A stretch of 64,000 nucleotides of DNA. Origin: CALCLY01 sp900552775. GTDB lineage: Bacteria; Bacillota; Clostridia; UMGS1883; UMGS1540. Below, one piece after another: positions 46,645 to 54,289 of this stretch. Position numbers and translations under genes: made by a program. Numbering within the stretch: position 1 is the stretch's first letter; the number at the start of each line of letters is the position of its first letter. The notes beneath the pieces were generated by a model. The model saw only the letters and a program-made list of their open reading frames with translations, was not told the DNA's origin and ran no database searches. The stretch lies in assembly GCA_937966555.1 (NCBI GenBank), contig CALCLY010000031.1:62001-126000 (forward strand). Direction: 5' to 3'.

Positions 46645-46672
46645 GCCTTTTGCGGATTTTTCCGCAAAAAGC
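46645..46672 (-). terminator. Likely terminator after the interrupted secreted-protein gene
   Basis: Minus-strand GCTTTTTGCGGA (46672-46661), four-base loop, TCCGCAAAAGGC (46656-46645), twelve pairs with one G-U, then TTGTTTTC. The U run is weak, so some readthrough into the 46602 gene is possible. Confidence 0.6.
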
Positions 46673-46692
46673 CCGTTTTGCAACCAATTAAA

Positions 46693-47040
46693 TTATTTGC
46701 CCCAGGAAACAAGCACGTATGCCACGTCTTTGGAGTCTATAACGCCGTCACGGTTTAAATCGTACTTGGCATATTCGGGCTGAGTGTCTTTTTCAACCTT
46801 TGTCCCGAAGTAAGAAACAACTGCCGAAAGGTCGTAAATATTTATACTGTTGTCTTTTACTATATCGCCGGCAAGGAATGTAACTTTTCTTGCAGAATTT
46901 GCATTTCCTTCTTCCACAACAGCATCTGCATCTTTGGCATTGTTCCAGAAGTTTAATACCTTATCATTTGTCATTGTAACGGTGTAACGCGCCGTTCTGT
47001 AACCTGCACCGGAAACCGTTACTGTATAGGCCGTATTTTG
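46693..47040 (-). repeat. Paralogous 3'-end repeat, copy 2
   Basis: Same orientation and high similarity to 43279-43610, about 3.1 kb away. Direct repeats this long could recombine and delete what lies between. Confidence 0.75.
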
Positions 47041-47718
47041 CATGAGTTTACCCTGAAGTTTCAAAGTATACTTATTATTTTCAAAGCTTATTGCAGAAGA
47101 CGCATTGCTTCCAAGCTTATATGTTTCATCAAAATCCGCACCCTTTATATTTATGCTCATATTCTGATAAGCCGTTTCATTGTTGACAATATTGTTCGGA
47201 AAATCAGCATTTACCGTAAGATCCGCAAATGTGGGTTCAATACTGTAATTCGTTGTAGCGGAAGGCAGTGTGTTAATCTCAATTGCCAAACTGTCAGCTC
47301 CTTTTTGGAACATCTTTATATCATCAACGGATAACGAGCCGCTGCCGGCACCTGTCAATGTCAAAACACCGAGATTTATTCCGCTTTTGCCATTAGACGA
47401 CCATATAATAGGAGCTGTAAGAGCCTTGTCTGCCGTACGATTTACACGGTATTTGCCCATATTGTCGGAATATACAAGTTCAAGTCCGGAAGCAGGTGTA
47501 AATTCAGCTGCGGAAGCTCCCGTCATCGAAAACGAAAACTCGCCCGATTCAAACTGTTTGATTGTTTTGTATTTATCAGCCGTCAAGCATAAATTAAACC
47601 TCGCCGTATTGGGTTCCTGAGAAGATATAGGCTCAAACCCAAGCACCGCGCTTCCTGCCGGTACATTCTGATTTAATATTGCGGCAAATTCAGAAAACTT
47701 TGTAATTGAAGCCATCAC
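46693..47718 (-). CDS. C-terminal half of an interrupted secreted dockerin-like protein
   Basis: 341 aa if translated from the GTG at 47718, but it has no ribosome site and no signal peptide. The frame is open from 47928 down and is the same frame as the 47929-49275 gene: 47928-46693 is exactly 412 codons. The text continues across the TAG as FSEALQQPESVNAIYFDV. It contains a beta-sandwich/cohesin-like module, the SGAGYRTARYTVT module and the dockerin-like tail (DIVKDNSINIYD, DLNRDGVIDSKD). Probably untranslated unless the TAG is suppressed or re-mutated. Confidence 0.7.
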   Translation of the reverse strand: MMASITKFSEFAAILNQNVPAGSAVLGFEPISSQEPNTARFNLCLTADKYKTIKQFESGEFSFSMTGASAAEFTPASGLELVYSDNMGKYRVNRTADKALTAPIIWSSNGKSGINLGVLTLTGAGSGSLSVDDIKMFQKGADSLAIEINTLPSATTNYSIEPTFADLTVNADFPNNIVNNETAYQNMSINIKGADFDETYKLGSNASSAISFENNKYTLKLQGKLMQNTAYTVTVSGAGYRTARYTVTMTNDKVLNFWNNAKDADAVVEEGNANSARKVTFLAGDIVKDNSINIYDLSAVVSYFGTKVEKDTQPEYAKYDLNRDGVIDSKDVAYVLVSWGK

Positions 47719-47928
47719 GTGTGTATCGTCAATAATTACAAACGGGATTTCGGAGATTACACCTTCATGGCTGCGTATAAGTTTTTCAACATTTGAAGCG
47801 TCTTCAACATTAATTTCAACAAGTACCGGAACGTCAACTTCTTTGATTTTATTGCCGCTTGCATCTTTTAATGTAACGTCAAAGTATATAGCATTAACGC
47901 TTTCCGGTTGCTGAAGTGCCTCTGAAAA

Positions 47929-49275
47929 CTAAAGCTTTGTTACAGCAAGCGTATTAACTCCTGTCGCAACCGATGTTGCCGTTATCACGGGAGCTTCATC
48001 GTTATCTTTTTCTACTATCTTATCAGCAGAGTTTGAAACAATTTTGCTAAGCTGCAAAGCATTTACCTGCTCCTTGTTTTCGGAAGGCATTTCTTTAACA
48101 ACGGATAAAATGTCGTTTTTTGTCTCTTCGTCAATTTTTGAAATATCAAGCGAATTGATAACATCAATTTTTTCATCGTGCGTGATATTATCATTGTTTA
48201 AATCTGATTTGTAATCTCGTATTGTCGAATTGTTTCCGTCAACAATTGCCACCAGACCGTCTTTAATGTTCGACAAATCCGCATCGTTCGGTGCAAAATC
48301 TTTACATTCCACAATATCGCCTGCATTTGCAGCCGCAAAGGCATCTGCAGAGTCCGAATATTTTACATCTCCTATTTTCGCTTCGTACTCATTATGTAAA
48401 AGACCGTCCACAACATAGAATCCTCTTTTGTTTTCAAGTTCAAAGCGTTCATATCCGAAAGTGAAATCTGTATAGTAATCAGCCCACGCGTTGTATAATT
48501 CATTGCCGACTTTATAGAAAAGTCCTTTTACTTTTAACGTTTCATTATTTTTTACTGTTGTATCATTCAGCGAAACATATGAATATGAATACCAAGTATT
48601 CTTGCCCCATGTCACGTCAGCCATTGAATTGTCTTTAAAATCAACCTTGTTCTGAGACAGTCCGATAAATGTAGCCACGTCATAAACACCGCAGACCTTT
48701 GTGCTTTCAACGGTGCAGTCTTTAATAGTTGTTACACCGCCCGGATCTGCCGCCATACCCAAAACTGCGGCAACTTTTCCGAATCCGTCTATATGAGAGT
48801 TTTTAACAATGATATTATCAAACGTAACGTTTCCGTATGCATAAGCCGCAACCGCACCAACCACGTTGGTATAGAAATCACAGTAACCCCATGCACTTAC
48901 TCTTGCATTATCGAGTGTAAGATTCTTCACAACAGCCGGTCCGTTTAAGTTTCCGAAAAGTCCGTTGCCGTACGCCGCTGATCTTTGTATTGTAAGATTG
49001 CTTATGGTATGCCCGTCTCCGTCAAATGTGCCGGCAAACATTTTTGTTACGCCGATCGGCGTAAAATTTTTAATCTCCGCCATATTGATATCATTTGTGA
49101 GAATTACGGTTTTACCCGCAAAATTGTTTGTCTTTGAACTGTTTGATAATTCAACAAGTTCTTGTGCCGTGGCTATTTCAATTACATCTTCCCCATCGGC
49201 AAATGCAGGAAGACTTACGGTGCAAAGCACCATTGCCGCAGACAAAATGCCTGCAAGAAGCTTTTTAAGCTTCAT
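47929..49275 (-). CDS. Secreted beta-helix protein, N-terminal part ended by an in-frame TAG
   Basis: 448 aa. Signal peptide almost identical to the 46602 gene (KKLLAGILSAAMVLCTVSLPAFA), then GLUG/beta-helix repeats (FAGTFDGDGHTISNLTIQ, VKNLTLDNARVSAWG) and a linker. It stops at TAG (47931-47929) after NTLAVTKL, while the same frame stays open for 411 more codons to 46693. The intact product would be ~860 aa, ending in a dockerin-like tail. Without it the protein loses its presumed anchor. TAG is a true stop elsewhere here (TetR gene), so nonsense mutation is more likely than recoding. Confidence 0.75.
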   Translation of the reverse strand: MKLKKLLAGILSAAMVLCTVSLPAFADGEDVIEIATAQELVELSNSSKTNNFAGKTVILTNDINMAEIKNFTPIGVTKMFAGTFDGDGHTISNLTIQRSAAYGNGLFGNLNGPAVVKNLTLDNARVSAWGYCDFYTNVVGAVAAYAYGNVTFDNIIVKNSHIDGFGKVAAVLGMAADPGGVTTIKDCTVESTKVCGVYDVATFIGLSQNKVDFKDNSMADVTWGKNTWYSYSYVSLNDTTVKNNETLKVKGLFYKVGNELYNAWADYYTDFTFGYERFELENKRGFYVVDGLLHNEYEAKIGDVKYSDSADAFAAANAGDIVECKDFAPNDADLSNIKDGLVAIVDGNNSTIRDYKSDLNNDNITHDEKIDVINSLDISKIDEETKNDILSVVKEMPSENKEQVNALQLSKIVSNSADKIVEKDNDEAPVITATSVATGVNTLAVTKL

Positions 49276-49321
49276 AAAAAACCCCTCTTTCTTTTGTTAA
49301 CATCTCAGGACGTCACTTGGT

Positions 49322-49335
49322 CGAACGCCCGTTCT
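49322..49335. promoter_or_regulatory. LexA/SOS-like palindrome in the promoter of the secreted protein
   Basis: CGAACGCCCGTTCT: GAAC-4-GTTC, matching 12 of 14 positions of the Gram-positive SOS box CGAACRNRYGTTYC. It lies just downstream of the -10, over the expected start of transcription. Confidence 0.45.
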
Positions 49336-49347
49336 ATACCACATAAA

Positions 49348-49376
49348 ATTTTACCACCGCTCCGAATAAAAGTCAA
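49348..49376 (-). promoter_or_regulatory. Promoter of the 49275 secreted-protein gene
   Basis: Minus strand TTGACT (49376-49371), 17 bases, TAAAAT (49353-49348). Confidence 0.7.
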
Positions 49377-49488
49377 TAAAATGCATCTGTTTTTTTCCTT
49401 TTTGTATATTTTACTGCATTATATCGGTTTAGCACCCAAATTATTATCCATCTTTATCTGCACATGAACTCTAAATAAAAACCTCTAA

Positions 49489-49530
49489 AAAACCGCGGCT
49501 CACGTTCAATTTTGTAAGCCGCGGTTTTTG
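49489..49530. terminator. Strong terminator after the CatA-like gene
   Basis: AAAAACCGCGGCT (49489-49501) pairs perfectly with AGCCGCGGTTTTT (49518-49530); 13 bp, T tracts on both sides. It ends the minus-strand M13-oxidoreductase-CatA transcript. The rest of the 285-bp gap to 49275 holds the promoter and SOS-like box listed above and nothing else recognised. Confidence 0.88.
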
Positions 49531-49560
49531 ATTGATATTAAGGCAAAAACCCAATCTCTT

Positions 49561-50208
49561 TTATAAGACAAATTTTTTCATTTCTTCTTCAAGAATCTTA
49601 AAAACTTTTGCCACCAGGTATCCGTCTGCCACTGCATGATTCAATCTCACCGTAACCGGCATCACAAATCTGCCGTTTTCCTCTCTGTATCTGCCCCAGT
49701 TTATAATGGGCGCAAAATAAAGATATCCGTCCGGAAGTTCAACATTTAAAGAATCATAGCTCAGCCACGATATATACGACGCATCAAACCAATTTGGGTG
49801 GTTTGCCGCGTCAAGACCGTATTCACGTGTATGCTTAGCTTTTTCTATATCTGCCGCGCATTTTTCGTAAAAAATATTGTAATCCTCAAAATATTCCGTG
49901 TATACGGGTGTACATGTTTCCGTATCATCATGAAAGATGTATTGCGTGGGATTGATTTTATCATAGCATATAAGAGTATCCGTCTGCCACAAATATCCCA
50001 TTTTGTAATCGTCTCTCGAGTTCAGTGCCTTTGCCAAAACATACAGAAAATTGATATAAAACTTTGTATTTGTCTCTTTTGAGTGATTTTTAAGCTCAGT
50101 CACATCCACTCTCGCGGTCATTGACGTTGAGCATTTGCAGTCCTCCGAGAAATGACGAAACACGCCTTTTCGGTAATACTTTTCTTTATCTATAACTCTG
50201 TAATTCAT
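49561..50208 (-). CDS. CatA-like (chloramphenicol acetyltransferase family) acetyltransferase
   Basis: 215 aa, the family length. The C-terminal active-site motif is NHAVADG (H191, D195), where classical CAT has HHAVCDG; the catalytic second His is kept. RVDVTELKNHSKETNTKFYINF and PIINWGRY also fit. It transfers acetyl from acetyl-CoA; drug resistance cannot be inferred, as many chromosomal members do not act on chloramphenicol. Overlaps the upstream oxidoreductase by ATGA. Confidence 0.85.
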   Translation of the reverse strand: MNYRVIDKEKYYRKGVFRHFSEDCKCSTSMTARVDVTELKNHSKETNTKFYINFLYVLAKALNSRDDYKMGYLWQTDTLICYDKINPTQYIFHDDTETCTPVYTEYFEDYNIFYEKCAADIEKAKHTREYGLDAANHPNWFDASYISWLSYDSLNVELPDGYLYFAPIINWGRYREENGRFVMPVTVRLNHAVADGYLVAKVFKILEEEMKKFVL

Positions 50209-50694
50209 TTTAAATTCCTCTTCTTTTTTGATTCGGGCAGTTCATCGTAAATAGCGCAAAAAAGCTTTGTCATAAGATTACTGTCATCTACGTTTTCAAC
50301 CAAAATCATGTCCTTTGCCGCAGATTTCATTCCTCCGCCGCCGGCAGTTGTAATAATTACCGCCTGTTTATTAATTATATCAAAATTCGGGCGGTGAACA
50401 AGCCATCTGTAGCCGTAATGATCTAAAAATGATTTAATCTGTCCCGGCGCGTGAAAACACCATACAGGGCAGCAAAATATTATAACTTCGGAATCGGAAA
50501 AAGCTGCATTTATCGGTTTCAGATATTCATATCCGCCGCACTTTTCTTCTTTTCCGTTAAGGCACGCATAACAGCCGCGGCATACATGCGGCATGTCATC
50601 CGGCAAAGTAAATTCGCACACTTTTTCAACATTGTCAAGCTTTGCGCGTACTGCTGTTTTTTCTTTTTGTTGCACTTATTACAGTTACATTCAT
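50205..50694 (-). pseudogene. NAD(P)H-dependent FMN oxidoreductase, damaged at the 5' end
   Basis: From the ATG at 50694 (GGTGA before it, 5 bp after the M13 stop) the frame reads MNVTVISATKRKNSSTRKA and stops at TGA. Another frame takes over as KLDNVEKVCEFTLPDDMPH and continues through CRGCYACLNGKEEKC, FCCPVWCFHAPGQIKSFLDH and ITTAGGGGMKSAAKDM to 50205. The flavin-reductase N-terminal motif SATKRKNSST is thus cut off from the body by a small deletion or frameshift. The C-terminus is also short for the family. A gene caller would report 156 aa from 50675, which lacks the phosphate-binding loop. Probably inactive, though recent. Confidence 0.7.
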
Positions 50695-50698
50695 TTTA

Positions 50699-53041
50699 TC
50701 ACCAAATCTTAACTCTTTCTTCGGGAGCAACCCACATTCCGTCTTTTTCCGTTATTCCGAAAGCCTTATAAAACTCATCACAGTTAACAACAACGCGGTT
50801 TACACGCAATTTATCTTCCGAGTGCACATCAACGTTTGCCGCATACCGGGCATATTCACGTGTTTTTGTACTTGCCCACGCTTTTGCCATTGAGGAATAC
50901 AGCTTGCGAAAATCGGGGCTTTCAAGTTTTGTCGCAACCTCCGTCACGCACTGCACAGCCCCCTGATCCGAAACATTTTCGCTTAAAGTCAGTGTGCCGT
51001 TCATAAGTACCCCCGGGATTCCTTCCTGCCCGTCGTAAAAAGCAACCATCTTTTCGCATCTTTTTTTAAACTCGGCATAATCTTCCGCCGTCCACCAATC
51101 CGCCGCATTTCCGTTTTCGTCAAACTTTGCGCCGTTATTGTCAAAGGCATGCGTTATCTCATGAGCAATGATATATCCTATAGTGCCCAGATTTTCTTCA
51201 TAGGAAGCATCGGCGTCATACATGGGACTTTGCAAAATCGCAGCCGGAAATGTAATGTCGTTTGAAGTTGCACTGTAGCATGCGTTTACCGTATAAGGAT
51301 ACATAAGCCACTTTGTTTTGTCCACAGGCTTTCCCTGGCGGTTCAGACTATCCTGTGCCGCTGCCTTTGATATTTCCAAAATATTATTGAAATAGCTGCC
51401 GCCTTCTTCAGCCGATTTTATTTCGGTTTTGTCAAGATAAGAATCAAAACTGTCCGGATACCCGATTTTGATATTCATTTTATCAAGCTTTTTAATTGCC
51501 TTTTCCTTTGTTTCCTCACTCATCCAGTCAAGGTTCTTTATGCGGTCTTTGTAAACGTCTATTATATCGCGAACCATTTTTAAAACATTTTGTTTTGCGT
51601 CTTCCGTAAAATACTTTTCGGCATATATCTCGCCTATATAATCGGGCATTGTATTTGAAAGAATAAACGCTGCACGCTCCTCATCGGAATAAGTACCCGA
51701 AATGCCCAGATATTCAGCGTTAAAAGTATCGGCAGCATCTGTAAAATCCGCCGAAACCGCGCCGCCGTAGCCTAAAAGCAAAGAAATTTTTGCCACGGTT
51801 TTTATGGTTTCCGTATTTTCATCCGTAAATAACGATGAGAATATTTTTACTGTTTCAGGATTTGTTATAAGAATTTTGCTTTCTTCTTTAACTCCTGAAT
51901 CCTTAAGCACTTCATAAATATCCATTGCGGGAACCATATCGGCAATTTCCGAAAGCGAAAACGTATTATAAATTTTATCAACGTCTGCGTTTTCCTGAGG
52001 GCTCAGCGCCTTTTCCGAAATTTCTTTTTCAACAGAAAAAAACTTTTGAATCGTTTCGTCCGACGCATCTTCTCCCGCAATTGAAAGAACCGTTTTCAAA
52101 TATTTAAAATATGCATTTTTTTGGCTCTCTGTTCCGCTTTCATAAAAGTCCTTTGTCATAATTGGTTCGTAAGTTCCGAAAATAGGTATATATTTTGTGC
52201 TGTCTTTAAAATCCGTGGTTATGGAAAACGCTGCATAAGGCGCTATGAGCAGTTCTTTTTTCAATACGCTTTGAACTTTTTCAAGGTCTTTTGTGTTTTC
52301 GGCTTTATTTATCATATCAAGATATTTTTGAAGCACGGACATATCATTTTTATTGCGCTTTTCAACATCCAGAATATTTTTATAAAAGTCGGCCATCTTC
52401 TGTTCTTTACTGCCTTTTTCGCCGCCTTTTTCTATTGCGTCTTTTATAATATCGTTAACTTCCTCTGCGGATTTGTCTCCCAAATCGTAAAGCGTTCCTG
52501 CAATAACGCGCCCCGGTTTAAGAGAGAGCGTATTTAAAACGTCTTTGTTTACGGCAGCATAAAAATCGTCTTTCTCGTTTGTTCCGAAAAGGGCATACGC
52601 TCTTTTAATAAAAAGCTGCATCTGCTCTTTTGTAACATCGTCATAAGGAGAAAAAATACCGTCTGCCGTTCCAACCGAAATGCCTGCGTCAAGCACGGGG
52701 GTAAGCTCCGGTGCCGCCCAATCGGGAATATCGTCAAACGCTCCGCTTTTCAAAGCCACGCGCGCGTTATGCCCCGTAAGTTCCGGCAGCTTTCCGAATG
52801 CACGCGACAGCATAATAAGCGCCTCCGCGCGGTTTACATTCCAATCTTCGTGCAGCTCGCCGTCACCGCCGTAGCCTTTTATTATATCCGAATATTTAAC
52901 ATTCGGATTATAGTCATCCGCCGCCTGAAGCAGCATATTCGCAACCTCACCACGCGTAGCATACATATCAGAAGCAAACGCGGTGTTTGTGAATATTACC
53001 GCGGCGGCAATGCCCACTGCCAAAATCCTTTTTGTTTTCAT
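50699..53041 (-). CDS. Secreted M13 (neprilysin-like) metallopeptidase with N-terminal SLH domains
   Basis: 780 aa. Signal peptide (ILAVGIAAAVIFTNTAFA), two to three SLH repeats to ~152 (YATRGEVANMLLQAADDY, NRAEALIMLSRAFGKL, ISPYDDV-type end FSPYDDVTKEQMQLFIKRAY), then an M13 domain. NACYSATSNDITFPAAIL, the zinc motif HEITHAFD (H627, E628, H631), LTLSENVSDQGAVQ with the third ligand, and VHSEDKLRVNRVV are present. SLH domains bind wall polymers, so the protease is displayed on the cell surface. It probably heads the peptidase-oxidoreductase-CatA transcript, 192 bp after the TetR gene. Confidence 0.93.
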   Translation of the reverse strand: MKTKRILAVGIAAAVIFTNTAFASDMYATRGEVANMLLQAADDYNPNVKYSDIIKGYGGDGELHEDWNVNRAEALIMLSRAFGKLPELTGHNARVALKSGAFDDIPDWAAPELTPVLDAGISVGTADGIFSPYDDVTKEQMQLFIKRAYALFGTNEKDDFYAAVNKDVLNTLSLKPGRVIAGTLYDLGDKSAEEVNDIIKDAIEKGGEKGSKEQKMADFYKNILDVEKRNKNDMSVLQKYLDMINKAENTKDLEKVQSVLKKELLIAPYAAFSITTDFKDSTKYIPIFGTYEPIMTKDFYESGTESQKNAYFKYLKTVLSIAGEDASDETIQKFFSVEKEISEKALSPQENADVDKIYNTFSLSEIADMVPAMDIYEVLKDSGVKEESKILITNPETVKIFSSLFTDENTETIKTVAKISLLLGYGGAVSADFTDAADTFNAEYLGISGTYSDEERAAFILSNTMPDYIGEIYAEKYFTEDAKQNVLKMVRDIIDVYKDRIKNLDWMSEETKEKAIKKLDKMNIKIGYPDSFDSYLDKTEIKSAEEGGSYFNNILEISKAAAQDSLNRQGKPVDKTKWLMYPYTVNACYSATSNDITFPAAILQSPMYDADASYEENLGTIGYIIAHEITHAFDNNGAKFDENGNAADWWTAEDYAEFKKRCEKMVAFYDGQEGIPGVLMNGTLTLSENVSDQGAVQCVTEVATKLESPDFRKLYSSMAKAWASTKTREYARYAANVDVHSEDKLRVNRVVVNCDEFYKAFGITEKDGMWVAPEERVKIW

Positions 53042-53233
53042 AATAATCTCCGTTCCTCCGATTTTTTATCGGCAATTATATTTTAATCATTTATTTCAGG
53101 CTGCTTTCTCATTTTTTAAAATCAGCATTCCTTTTAATATGAGAAGCAAAAATGCTGCACTTACGGCATAAGCTTCTCTTATCATCGCCAAAATGAGCAC
53201 CGCTGACATATGCGGCGCAAATCATGTCTCTGA

Positions 53234-53860
53234 CTATATCAAAGTATTATATGTGCGATAGAACAGCTTTACATGTTCATCTGTTTTTTCTAAACACTCC
53301 TTCTCACGCTCCGGCTGGCGGTCGCACACGCCTATAAGCATAATAATCGGCGCAACATACATCATCGCAAGCGTATAGGGATCTTCCTTTTTCAATTCTC
53401 CGGCGGCTATCAGACTTTTAAAAATCCCGGCATGATAAGCCACTATCCGCTCCACATATCTTTCAGAATAAAGTTTAAAAAGTTCATCGGAACGAAACTG
53501 CTCTATAGTCATCATTTTTCGAAAAAGAGCTATATTTTCATCATGCAGCGAAATATTAAAAATCTGATGAACCTTTTCCACCAAATCATCCTCCGTAATT
53601 TTGGAAAACACCGTAACATCTCTGGCGGAATTTTGAACATGGATGGCAACTTCATCCGTATTTTTTTCAAATTCTTTTGATGTTTCCTCCACAATAGCAT
53701 CAAAAATAGCCTGTTTACTCGGAAAATGATTGTAAAGCGAAGGAGCTTTAATCCCCACTGCCCTTGCAATTTCCCCCACGCTTACGGCATCGTATCCGCT
53801 TTCGGAAAACAGCTCAAGAGCCTTTTTAAGAATCATCTTTTTTGTATCTTCATTTTTCAT
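53234..53860 (-). CDS. TetR/AcrR-family transcriptional repressor
   Basis: 208 aa from the ATG at 53860 (GGAG five bases before); an in-frame ATG at 53881 lies inside the operator and has no site. ILKKALELFSESGYDAVSVG and EIARAVGIKAPSLYNHFPSK form the DNA-binding domain; the C-terminal ligand domain is unrecognised. Ends in TAG. A palindrome over its own start of transcription suggests self-repression and possibly control of the M13 genes downstream. Confidence 0.92.
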   Translation of the reverse strand: MKNEDTKKMILKKALELFSESGYDAVSVGEIARAVGIKAPSLYNHFPSKQAIFDAIVEETSKEFEKNTDEVAIHVQNSARDVTVFSKITEDDLVEKVHQIFNISLHDENIALFRKMMTIEQFRSDELFKLYSERYVERIVAYHAGIFKSLIAAGELKKEDPYTLAMMYVAPIIMLIGVCDRQPEREKECLEKTDEHVKLFYRTYNTLI

Positions 53861-53872
53861 AGAAACTCCACT

Positions 53873-53890
53873 AACTAACATTCGTTAGTT
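53873..53890. promoter_or_regulatory. Probable TetR operator
   Basis: AACTAAC-ATTC-GTTAGTT, a perfect 7-bp inverted repeat with a 4-base centre, lying directly after the -10 and over the expected transcription start of the TetR gene. Confidence 0.8.
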
Positions 53891-53892
53891 TT

Positions 53893-53921
53893 ATTATATT
53901 ACTTTTTCCCGTTGCTGTCAA
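53893..53921 (-). promoter_or_regulatory. Promoter of the TetR gene
   Basis: Minus strand TTGACA (53921-53916), 17 bases, TATAAT (53898-53893), a perfect consensus, followed at once by the operator. Confidence 0.88.
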
Positions 53922-53993
53922 TACTTTTTTTAATAAACATCGTAGGCTTGGTCAAAACATAAATAAACTTTTACACAAATTAATAAAGTCCGC

Positions 53994-54023
53994 CTGTAAA
54001 TGAAGCATATCATCATTTTACAG
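53994..54023 (-). terminator. Possible terminator after the zinc-ribbon remnant
   Basis: Minus strand CTGTAAAATGA (54023-54013) with TCATTTACAG (54003-53994), ten pairs with one bulge, followed by a moderately T-rich stretch. Weak U tract. Confidence 0.35.
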
Positions 54024-54054
54024 ACGAACACTTTTAAGAAAGGTCGATACCGCT

Positions 54055-54289
54055 TTATTTTGTCAGAACTTTTTTGCAATATTTGTGTGCGCCGCACTTA
54101 GGACATACCAACTTACGTTTTGTAACGGTATGCGGTCCCATAATATATGCTTTCATATCCGGCACAAATTTTGTATGGCACTCAGGACACTCAAAAGCAC
54201 CCGCATCCCTGTCAAGAACACACGCGATTGCAATGCCTGCAATTAATACACAGAAAATAAATACGGATTCTACGTTTCGCAGAATCCAT
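54055..54289 (-). pseudogene. Small membrane zinc-ribbon protein gene lacking an in-frame start
   Basis: The frame 54288-54055 (77 codons) reads, after a few residues, a membrane helix (VFIFCVLIAGIAIACVL) and DRDAGAFECPECHTKFVPDM, then KRKLVCPKCGAHKYCKKVLTK and TAA. Two CxxC pairs make a zinc ribbon. There is no ATG, GTG or TTG in frame before the helix; a stop lies directly upstream. An ATG at 54289 (TAATG with the cyclase stop) is in another frame; its MDSAKRR would join the helix after a one-base shift near 54268, which suggests a frameshifted gene. That 5' stretch is also a hairpin (54265-54287). Confidence 0.6.
54265..54287 (-). terminator. Hairpin after the diguanylate cyclase gene
   Basis: GGATTCTACG (54265-54274), loop TTT, CGCAGAATCC (54278-54287): ten pairs with one G-U on the minus strand, then TATTTATTTTC. 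It lies directly after the cyclase stop. Confidence 0.6.

Noticed and set aside
47929..47931. TAG as a recoded sense codon in this organism
   Set aside because: TAG ends the TetR gene and other codon use is ordinary; one interrupted gene does not support a changed code.
49561..50208. Chloramphenicol resistance gene on a mobile element
   Set aside because: No transposase, integrase or repeats nearby, and the active-site motif differs from classical CAT; more likely a chromosomal acetyltransferase.
53042..53233. Short hydrophobic 37-aa frame between the TetR and M13 genes
   Set aside because: No ribosome site and no resemblance; the gap holds only a small CCGAT/ATCGG hairpin before the M13 ribosome site.
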